NCBI GenBank assembly: GCA_015039465.1
Contig: MU130010.1
Span: 1 to 14,394 of the forward strand
Length of the DNA stretch: 14,394 nt
Source of the DNA: Phlegmacium glaucopus
Taxonomy: Eukaryota > Basidiomycota > Agaricomycetes > Agaricales > Cortinariaceae
Direction: 5' to 3'
Made by a program: the position numbers and the translations under genes. Each line of letters begins with the position of its first letter. The stretch's first letter is position 1. Of this stretch, positions 1 through 8,382 are shown piece after piece. The notes under the pieces are model-generated. The model was not told the origin of the DNA and searched no databases. It was given only the letters and a program-made list of their open reading frames with translations.

Positions 1-43
1 GGTGGAACTAACCAAGTGCTCGAAAGAGAGATATGGCTTCAGG

Positions 44-136
44 ATAGTAGTAACTTAGGCCTATAAAGTACTCTGTAGTAGTAACCTAGACCTATGTAGT
101 ACTCCATAGTAGTAACCTAGGCCTATATAGCACTCC
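44..136. repeat. 31-bp tandem repeat, three units
   Basis: Three consecutive 31-bp units lie at 44-74, 75-105 and 106-136. Each has the form (A/G)TAGTAGTAAC(C/T)TAG(G/A)CCTAT, then a variable triplet, then a conserved GTACTC-like tail. A partial unit (CTAGTACTC) follows at 137-145. Units 1 and 3 contain the 8-bp palindrome TAGGCCTA; unit 2 has lost it by one substitution. I see no coding in it. It could be a minisatellite or the edge of an element that starts outside the window. Confidence 0.85.
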
Positions 137-145
137 CTAGTACTC

Positions 146-1080
146 TACAGTAACAGGCCATCTAGACAGGAATAGCATGATGCTGTCCAGCACTACAAAT
201 AAAGGACCCTTTACTATGGTGCTATGGTGCTATCCGGCACTATCCAGCGCTAGTAAGCAGACCCTGAATTTACTGATGTGGCCATAGGTTCTCAACAATG
301 CTTGAATATTCATTTGTGGTTTGCTGGCTCCAATTGTGAGGCCCTTGTGATGCGCACTGGGTCTCGAGCCCACAGAAAGGATAGAGTAACCATATCTATT
401 GTTTTCACCGTCTTTTACCAAGTATTAGTAATGATTTATGTGGCACTTTCTACGGTCCCCGAACATCGATGGGTCATTTTGACTCAGACACAAAGGGTAT
501 CACGGGGTCAAACGGTTACTTTCTTATTGTGCAATTGTATTTCAGAATTGCTGACAGAAACTTGGGTTGCGTGTCAGTGTCAGTGCTTGTGACTAGTCTT
601 GTTCAATTCGACGACTGTTGGCAGGTGGGTTACTTCGGTGTCAAAGGAGCCAGAATTCCGATCGGCTTTACGATTCTAGGATCACATGTACTAAACACGT
701 GAGCTGATTTCGAGCGTGTCGTTGATCAACGATAATGTATTCCAACTTTCTCAAGACTGTTGATTGCCAAAATTCCCTCGGTGGGGTCGCTGGTAGTGGT
801 TTTTATATACTATAAACTATTTTAATTCTGCTATATTCATCACTATGCAAATGAAGCGGTGACGCTGACAAGATTAGATTAGATTTGCCATACCACGTGA
901 TGTTCAAAATGTGTTGATTTTTGACAGACCTTATATAGTAGTGATCGATTGTCATCACATTAGGTCTGTTTTAGGAGACTAGCTTGTGACACCAAGTCGC
1001 AGACATAACCTTGGACGCTAGAGTGAGAAGTGGCGCTTCATCGTCTGCGCTGTAAAGCTTCCTCAGATCATTTCCCAGCA
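146..1080. other. Gene-poor stretch with small palindromes
   Basis: No gene is recognised here. The open frames present (for example 278-592 on plus and 230-421 on minus) show no recognisable motif. At 194-250 there are short imperfect repeats of GGTGCTAT / CACTATCC. At 719-732 there is a perfect 14-bp palindrome, TCGTTGATCAACGA. A TATA-like stretch (TTTTTATATACTATAAAC) lies near 799-816 and a CACGTG core near 895. These could belong to a promoter for whatever lies at 1100-1900, but no transcript can be fixed from sequence. Confidence 0.5.
924..969. repeat. Two-tier hairpin
   Basis: ACAGACCT (924-931) and AGGTCTGT (962-969) form a perfect 8-bp outer stem. GTGAT (941-945) and ATCAC nested inside form an inner stem, so 46 bp can fold on itself. 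It could be a very small terminal-inverted-repeat element or a structured transcript. I see no flanking duplication. Confidence 0.5.
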
Positions 1081-1275
1081 GATGCTTTCGACAGGAGACA
1101 GTCAAAGCGTTAGCGTGGATACTCATCACAGCCTTGCACTTCGAAGTACCCCAGAAACTCTTACAATAAATTTATCGATTAATGTCGACTCTGCATTCCA
1201 TCGACCATACCGCTTTCATTGGAAGGTTGACAAGTTTCCCGAGCAATACTGCTGTCAGAGGTTCAGAGTTACATC

Positions 1276-1914
1276 ATGAAGCTATTGCCAGGTGAGCGAT
1301 CATCTTACTACATCTTACTCATTTACCATTGAACCCAGGTACTACGGTTCTGATTTACGACACACAGGGTACTTGCAGGCGACATTGGCAACGTTTTTTA
1401 CATTATTTCTGGACCGGATGGGATTAGTAGACCTTGGCGATCAACTCATGCTGGAAAAAAGCATTATCGTTTTACCTCGTCTGAGAAGCGTTGCTTCTCA
1501 TTCTTCCCGTCTTGTTCTCTTGGCACCGTTGTCGTTATGCTGCATTTGGCATGGGATCTGCCTTCAACTGTCCAGCACATCTACACCCACGCAGCTGTGG
1601 AGTTTTCATTTAAGGATGCTGGTCTACCACACTTGCGTGCCTTGCCTTACGGCCACCTGTTATACCGAGGCACTACTGGAGGAGGTCCTTACGATCGTCT
1701 GTGCCTGGAAGGGGTTAAGGCTGCTTCAAACAACTTCGTTTCACTGTTGAAGTGTTCAGTGTCCATGATTAGGAGAGAACTACTATCTATGAATTCGCGC
1801 CACAGTTTTGTACGGGTCCTAATTAAGTATTTACCCACTGTTCTCTTACTGACAACTGGAATTGTTCAGTGCACCGAGAGGCCTGGAATTTATCAAAGAA
1901 TCTCTATCTTCTGA
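1276..1914 (+). CDS. Doubtful hypothetical protein, possible two-exon model
   Basis: Not recognised. Frame 1 is open from 1354 to the TGA ending at 1914. This frame reads DIGNVFYIISGPDG near its start and GPYDRLCLEGVKAA further on, but I know no family with these strings. A model with ATG at 1276, exon 1 at 1276-1291, intron 1292-1378 (GTGAGC...TTGCAG) and exon 2 at 1379-1914 joins in frame and gives 183 residues. A second overlapping frame (1292-1750) is also long, and an alternative acceptor at 1338 would join a different upstream frame starting with an ATG at 1182. The competing frames mean this may be a decayed gene or a low-stop region rather than a live gene. An internal ATG at 1537 is the simplest unspliced start. 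Confidence 0.25.
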
Positions 1915-3128
1915 CCCTGGGGTTTTCTATGAACTTTTCGACGGAGCCGGGAGAAGATCGATAAGAATCTGAACTATACAACTCAGTTCCTCATATGCAG
2001 TCAGCCATTGTTGCAAGTTTGGGTAATGTCCCACCTACGAATTCAAACGAGAATGAAGGACCGTCATTATAAGGAGTAGGTTAAGTTAAGGGGGTCGGGG
2101 GCTCTACAATTGCAAAGTCAGATAACGACAGAGCTTCAACTTGATCAATTTCCTTCAGATGCTTCTATCTAGTTCTCACGGTTATCACTGGTATGTCTTC
2201 ACAATCCTATGTCTACATGCCAGTGGGATCCAGAGATATCGGATCTGGAACCTGTTGGAAACCACAGCACACCGTGACCGTCGATTTTACTCTGCTCCAA
2301 AGCCAATATTAAAACATGACATGATCATGTTGTAAGATGGTCAAGTACGCGGCAATTGGAAGGAGGGGCCACCTCCTTTGTCGTAGAAATGAAGTCATGG
2401 ACCCAGCGCACTGTAAACCTAGCGATCACGAATAATGTCGTAATGCTATGATGTAAAATATCATTGCCCATCCCAAGAGGCGAAGAGGTGGAGAAGCCAG
2501 ACGGAAAGATTATAATTTGAACTCTTCGTACAGGCACGCACGATGATATAAAAATGACGGAGCCTTGTGTGTAGATAACTTGTTGGGTGTTTTGGAATTT
2601 AGGATCAGCGATTCTTACGGATTGAGCTTTAAAGAGGTAGTGTCATGAAAGGTGCATGCTAGTGGTAGCCCAAAGTTGATCTAACTTGAAGCTTAAGCTT
2701 ATAACTCCAAGTAGTACTCAGTGTGGGGGGCAAAAAAAGAGAACAAATTGTTTTTAGGTATAAAGATATTAATCGATACGGATAATTGGCGTGTATGTTG
2801 GCGTAACTATGAATTAGAAAAGAATGATGCTCTCAAAAGAGGGCGAAGAGTCATGTACACTGTACAGGAATGATATAACATATGAATGTCCAGAGAATGT
2901 GGAAACCAAGAAGGAAAAAAAGAAGGCATCTAGCAGCCTGAGCCAAGATATTGTCTATAACTATCAATGAAAGGGAAGGAAGGAAGGAAGAACAACTTGT
3001 ATGAATGAATGAATATGTATATCAACGGATTGAGGGGCCTAGAATTTGAAAGCGTAGTGTCACTGCGATCATCGTACATAACATAGTAAAGCAAAAAGGT
3101 CCAATCTAAATCTATTTCAAGAGAGTCA
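1915..3128. other. Intergenic region downstream of the GT2 gene
   Basis: No gene is recognised. It contains two perfect 12-bp palindromes, ACATGATCATGT (2319-2330) and AAGCTTAAGCTT (2689-2700), a short (GGAA)n run at about 2974-2990 and a TGAA-type run at about 3001-3014. The last few hundred bases before 3129 should include the 3' UTR of the minus-strand glycosyltransferase gene, but I could not fix a polyadenylation site. Confidence 0.5.
2974..2990. repeat. (GGAA)n microsatellite
   Basis: About four GGAA units in a row (GGAAGGAAGGAAGGAAG), followed within 15 bases by three TGAA-like units. It is simple sequence in non-coding DNA downstream of the glycosyltransferase stop codon. Confidence 0.8.
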
Positions 3129-6100
3129 TCAGTACGAGAAAACCATAAGCCATGGGTTCAACACAATCTGTAGCGGAGGAGGGAAGATATTCAGGAAGAT
3201 GCACACAGCTACGGACAAAGCACAAACCGGAAACAAAATATGACATGAAACGGATAACCTAAAAGAGAAAAAAAACCATAAACCACTTGACTATAAAAAA
3301 TTTAAAACACCAAATCAGTCCACTTACGACAAAGGGAAAATCACAGCCCAAGCGGTCCCATCCACCCGCCACGTAAACGGTACAAGCGAAGTCGAAAGAA
3401 TAATCATCCCAGCAATAATAATAATAGACATCGACATCGGGAACCAAAACCTTCTCGCGATCTTCGGGATCTCCTTGAAGAAATTTGACCTTTGAACCTC
3501 TTTGATCGTGGCTGACCATTGGATGTTGTATGAAAATAAGTGGGCTAAGATCGCTTGAGTGACTGGGATAGATAGGCCTCCGAAGAAAAAGAAGCTGTAG
3601 GAATGAATGGGAGAAAGAGTCATTGAAATGGAGATGAGCGCGTGGAAGGTGAGGGAGTAAATAGATAGATACGCACAAGAATGGTATCCACATGATGTTC
3701 TCAAAGAACGCATAGATCTAAAAAAATGACATCATAATCAGTCCACCATTCTTCCGCAGATACAGACGTCGAACGCATGTAACTGAAAGAAAAGGGTGCA
3801 CGGGGGGGTTTACTCCATCCATGCAACACACACGACTTACCAATTGCTTATGACCCAGCCGATACTCCAACAACGTATATCCTAAAGTTCCAGATCCCCA
3901 GAACACGACAGTAGTGGCGAGAAAGATTTCAAAACTGTGCATGAAGAAGCCATCAACATTGAATTGGAAGCCCAGTAGAACGTAATTGATGAGCGATATC
4001 GTGATAGAAGCCGCTATCCCATCTGATAGACAATGATTAGAATAATCCATGAAGGGAGATAGGTAAAAAGTAAAACACGGGAAGCTCACAGTACGAGAAC
4101 ATGTCTACATCGAATCAAGTGGCGGACGCACGTACACATTCCCTTCATCAACTCGGGGTTAATCGAACAAGACAAAATGGAGACGTACAGGCCAACATCG
4201 AAATTTTGTAATGCAGTGGAGCTCGAGACCATAAGAACTTGTGGATTTGGCGATTGATAGGGCCTTTGCGCCACCATTGTACGATAGGGTTGAAGAGTAA
4301 TCTATATGAAATGAACGGGGAATGAGCTATCGATGAAGGTTATTATGCATAAAGGTGGGCTGGAATGCGGTGAAATCGAATGGAAAGAGATGGATGGAAC
4401 GTTAAAGAGATGGATAGATGAATGGGGCGCTCACTCGTTGCATCCATAGGAGTACTTCTGCCATCGATTAAGCTCGTCGTCCACACTCAGCGAAACACCT
4501 TCTTTGAACGCTCCTTTAGAATATGTAGCCCACCTAAAGACCCATGAATGAAAGAAATTAGAAATTAGAATCGAATGATTTTTAAAATTAGAATTAGAAA
4601 AAAAAAGTCAACGAAATGAAAAGTCAAGGCGGACGTCGGCGTTCGGGTGTGAATGTAAGCCGATATGAGTGACTGTCTGGTGGTGCGTGGATAGATTGGA
4701 ATGCTGGATGGCCCAAACAGGAGCATAGGTAAGAGAGGAGATAAGATACACACCTCACAATGTAACCCTTCAACATGAGTCGGAGGGCCATATCGAAATC
4801 TTCAGATACGTTAGACTCGGACCATACTTTTTGCTTTCCATCGACCGGATCAACAAAGACGGCGTCTTGGATGGCTTTCCAGCGTAAGAAACTGGACAGG
4901 TGATATGTGAATAATTGTAGGACAAATGAGTTTAGGAAGGATTATACGCGTTGTGACCCATGAAGGGAGCGACTTCGCCGTTAGCACATGCTGAGGGAGG
5001 ATGTTGATTGTGGAAATAAAGTAGGAAGAGATGGTAACTCACATATTGAAATACACCTATTAATCCTTTTCGTGAAATACGCGATCCCGTTTTCGAAATA
5101 ATGATGCGCGACCTGCATAACATCTAAAAAATAATTCAACTCCACCATCCAAACTCCCTGGTAAAAAAAACTAACCACTCTCATGTTGAATAATAGCCAC
5201 AGTCGGACACTCCCTCATCTCTCTAGCCGCATCCCTCAAGCAATCCTCAGGAACAACCGTATCACTATCAACAATCAACACAATCTCGCCTATCCTCGTC
5301 GCACGCCCATTCGCAGCCCAAGGACGCCACTTCCGACCACTTTCTTCCCAGACTTCATGGATAGCAAGACCGAGAGCTTTTTCTTCTGGGTCTTCGTCTC
5401 CCAAGTGGGAGAGATCAGTGAGTGGGTGGGGCTGGCGGAGAGAAGGGGGGGAATGGCGTTGAAGAGAAGGAGGGTTGGAAGGCGAGAAGGATGTAGCGAG
5501 GTTGGGTGTGCTTGGGCTTAGAGCTAGACCTATAGATTGAGAGGCTCCTGGTGTAATGCCGTTGATAGTACCACCTTGTCCCCAGACGACAGATTCGTCC
5601 CCGTCCCGGTTTTGGTATTGGATTCCGTATTGTATAAGTCCACTGTGAGTGATACTGGTGTCAGCACTTCCGTCATGAGCGTTTGAGGAGGTTGAATGAC
5701 GTGTAGTGGTATTGGCAGCTGCATTTGCTAGAAGTATTTCGAGATGTTTCTCAGCTTTCAAAGATAACGCCAGAGCTATCACCAAAAAGAAAGGATTATA
5801 AAATCAACTCTCTTTTTTTTGAGAGGGGAGCCAAAACTTACCATAATTCATATTTGAAGCTTTCTTGAACCTCCCCGCCCTCTTGAATCCTCCAGGTTTA
5901 GGATCATGTTTCGGTCTCGCCACCCAACCTATATTATGATTCGCATAAAACGATAGCCTTTCATCCCTCTCAGTGGGGGGCAACAATCTCAATCCATCGT
6001 CATTGATAAAGATGCTGGATGTACCACCTTGTCGGGCATAGGTCTGCATCGCTTTCTTCAAGGAGCGAATGGAAGGGGCCCTATAAGATACTTTTAGAAA

Positions 6101-8261
6101 GGAGAAATGTAAAATGAAAGAAAAATAAATAAATACAAAACGGTCTCCAAACTCTCTTTATAAACCGGCATCTGAATCGTAATATGCGGTAAACTGTTAT
6201 CCACTTCCTTGTTTGGTCGTGGAGGGATTGCAGAGTAGTATTTGGAATTTTGATGGTAGTGCGCGATGGGACCTATCATCATGGTGACGTTTTGGACTAT
6301 TTGGAGGGCGAAGAACTGTGTTGTGGAGGGTGCAGTTTAGTTTTGGGTTGTGAAAATGAATGGGTGGGGACGTACGAGAGAAACGCAGTAAAGCAAAGGA
6401 ACAATAGCAATAAGCGCCAACCGAGTAAAATCCCTGTCGAGTGTCCACTCCACGAGCAGAGTTCCTGAAAAATACAAAGGACATGAGCTCCCTCGTGCGT
6501 GGAATCTCTGTCTGCGAGTAAGGGGTACTCACGTAGACCATTACCAACGAACACTAAACAACCAAGTTAGCGTCTCCTTCAAGGAAAACTCAATAACATA
6601 CCAAGAGCAATCCCAGCAGCTAACCCATTATACACAGGGGCGTACAAACGAACAGGTCTCCTCTCCCCTCCACACTCTTCCAAATCGTCCCCCTGGGTAG
6701 GGACAAATACTCTTTTCCCATACCAAGTCCTCTGATACTCCCCTCTTGATTTGTTATTCTTCTCACCATCTTCCATTTTCTGATCATGAGCATGACCATT
6801 GAGATGACTAAAGCCAGAAACAAGTTTATCCTTGTGCTTCTCATCCATCTCCAATTCATCAAACTCTCTCCCTTGTTCTCCATAAGGTCCTTTCCGAATT
6901 GATGAGCCGGTACCGTTGGATGAATGTTGGAGGAGGTTGATTGGGAAAGAGTTTGTGTGTCCCAGACTTGGAGGATCAGAGTGCCGGCCTCCGTTGCCAT
7001 TCCCGGTGAGGCCACTTGAAAAGGCAAGAACTTCAACGCTCGGTGATCCCGAACACCCTACCAAGGATCCATTTCCATGTCCAGCGCTGCTTCCTCCGCT
7101 CACGCCCCCTTGGTGGGGTGCGGATGGGGTATTGAGAAGAGGCCGAGATCGCCAAAGGAGTTTAATAAGCCTTTCTTCGAATTCTTGACAGAGAGGTATG
7201 ATTCGGTCTAGGGATTCGGACCAGATTACCATTACGCGTTCGTCTCGCTAGGTTGTTTTATGGAAATGGTGAGAAAAGGGGGAACCTTGGGAAGATGAAT
7301 AAACTCACGATAAAAGCAGCACATTGCTCTCTATCAGCCTGTGGTAGCATGAGCAGAGTCTCCAATATCTGAATACGAGTTTCGGCATCGACGTAGATGT
7401 TTCTTTCGTCAGGCGCACTGTGAGATGTGGATTGAAGAGAAATCACGTGTAGGCACAACATCCAAAGGGCGGATCAAAGCGTCGACAAGCCGACGACACG
7501 AAGGGATTTGACCAAAGTCAATTGGAAACGCCGAGGAGCGGCGTTTGACACGTTGCGGTTGCGATGCATCAGGAAAAGGAAGAGGAAAACGGATCCGAAA
7601 CGTCGGTGTTGCCAGTTGATTGATAAAGTGCCAGTGGAGCAGGAAGGTAGATTGTAAAAAAAAAGATTAGTTAGAAAAGGGATTCAGACGTCAGATGATG
7701 CGGACATAAGAATAAATAAAGATATTGCCCATGCGAACATTGTAGGATAACCCCATTAGGGGAAACAAACGATCGGAGGCGGAGCGGAGGCAAATTGAAC
7801 GAACGCGATGCAAACGACTCCACGCATGAATGAATGGAATAGAAGTATGATATGCGTGTGTGGGACGTGAGGCGAGCCGAAGAGAAGAGCCATGAGGTGG
7901 GTAACGTTATGGGGCACCCAGAACAGAAGACAAAAGACATACACTTCAGCTAGGGCAGCATGAACTGCTGCACTACGAACTTTGACTGCAACGACTGGAT
8001 TGAGAGCTGCTACTGCAGTTTCAAAGGGCTCTAGATTTGCATTTTCGTACGGGAAAACGCGAAATTCTGGGGAACCTGCAGCTATTGAAATGGGTTGAGG
8101 TAGGTAGAAGAATAATAGATGAAGGTTGAAGAGGACATGCCATCGTTTACTCTGAGGGCTACACCTGAAGAGATATTTTCTTCGTTTGGACGAAACCAGG
8201 CGTCTCCCTGAGTTTGACGAAAGAGCCAATGGAGGAGGGCATCGTTGCGATCATAGTCCAT
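3129..8261 (-). CDS. Family 2 glycosyltransferase, processive type, multi-pass membrane (fungal GT2)
   Basis: Likely adds sugars from a nucleotide donor to a cell-surface polysaccharide; product unknown. Exons: 8261-8165, 8075-7943, 7417-7309, 7247-6602, 6553-6533, 6464-6376, 6315-6137, 6080-5842, 5775-5176, 5123-5043, 4990-4948, 4891-4754, 4533-4435, 4301-4189, 4104-4090, 4022-3841, 3717-3677, 3594-3328, 3258-3228, 3167-3129. They sum to 3,162 nt (1,053 aa). All junctions are GT-AG and in phase; only the first donor is uncertain. Start ATG has a strong context (TTACCATGG). Seen: two N-terminal membrane segments (about 310-375), DSD near 674-676 (LIVDSDTVVPEDC), acceptor-site ED at 776-777 (VSEDFDMALRL), QWWRK at 833-837, then about five C-terminal membrane segments. 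From family knowledge it resembles ZtGT2-type fungal proteins required for hyphal growth. Serine/glycine-rich insertions in exons 4 and 9 look lineage-specific. Confidence 0.88.
4090..4104 (-). other. 15-nt micro-exon of the GT2 gene (exon 15)
   Basis: Fifteen bases between ATGTAG (acceptor) and GTGAGC (donor). With split codons on both sides it encodes the core of Y-MFSY-Y, in a membrane helix just after the QWWRK motif. Without it exon 14 (ending SMLA plus one base) would join exon 16 (starting GIAAS) in frame but lose five residues. The predicted YMFSYYGIAAS run fits the helix of this family, which is why I accept so small an exon. Confidence 0.7.
6533..6553 (-). other. 21-nt micro-exon of the GT2 gene (exon 5)
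   Basis: Twenty-one bases between TGTTTAG and GTGAGT, both flanks in phase 1, encoding most of VFVGNGL. It lies in the first membrane segment (AAGIALG-VFVGNGL-RTLLVEW). Skipping it keeps the reading frame and would shorten the helix by seven residues. Confidence 0.75.
7418..7942 (-). other. Unusually long intron 2 of the GT2 gene
   Basis: At 525 nt this intron is far longer than its neighbours, most of which are 48-90 nt. The flanking exons join as ...HAALAEV-APDERNIYVD..., so no coding exon appears to be missing inside. The donor is GTATGT and the acceptor CTCACAG. It contains a perfect hairpin, AAACGCCG-AGGAG-CGGCGTTT (7526-7546), a CACGTG core (7444-7449) and a 7/8 match to the CRE (AGACGTCA, 7686-7693). 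It could hold an internal promoter or another regulatory element. Confidence 0.7.
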
Positions 8262-8382
8262 GGTAAGAGGGTGAAAGGGATTCTGACAGAGTGGCAGGGG
8301 GTCTTTTGAAGTGGAGATAAGAAGTGACGTCACAATTTATACTTAACAAAAACACCTGTAAGGATGAGGCTTTTGTTGAAAC
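8262..8382. promoter_or_regulatory. Bidirectional promoter between GT2 and KRE6-type genes
   Basis: Only 121 bp separate the two start codons, so both promoters and both 5' UTRs must fit here or overlap. It contains a GATA site (AGATAAG, 8315-8321), a full CRE palindrome (8325-8332) and an A/T-rich TATA-like patch (AATTTATACTTAA, near 8334-8346). Both starts have strong contexts, ACCATGG on minus and AACATGG on plus. Confidence 0.75.
8325..8332. promoter_or_regulatory. Perfect CRE palindrome (TGACGTCA)
   Basis: The consensus binding site of ATF/CREB-type bZIP factors sits inside the larger palindrome GTGACGTCAC (8324-8333). It is about 63 bp from the minus start and 50 bp from the plus start. 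Its symmetry suits control of both genes. Binding is inferred from the motif only. Confidence 0.65.

Noticed and set aside
2311..2330. ACATGATCATGT and AAGCTTAAGCTT (2689-2700) as regulatory sites
   Set aside because: They are perfect palindromes, but with no gene start nearby and no second copy; chance is adequate.
3259..3300. Alternative acceptor at 3291 for the penultimate GT2 intron
   Set aside because: It is usable but gives a sequence that does not rejoin the conserved ending; the acceptor at 3259 gives SLSVSCHILFP-IVLNPWLMVFSY, which fits.
5183..5521. 112-codon plus-strand frame inside GT2 exon 9
   Set aside because: It is antisense to a well-supported exon and has no motif of its own.
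3129..8261. Chitin synthase identity for the minus-strand gene
   Set aside because: The GT2 fold motifs are present (DSD, ED) but the chitin synthase QRRRW signature is not; the corresponding place reads QWWRK and the rest matches the other fungal GT2 group better.
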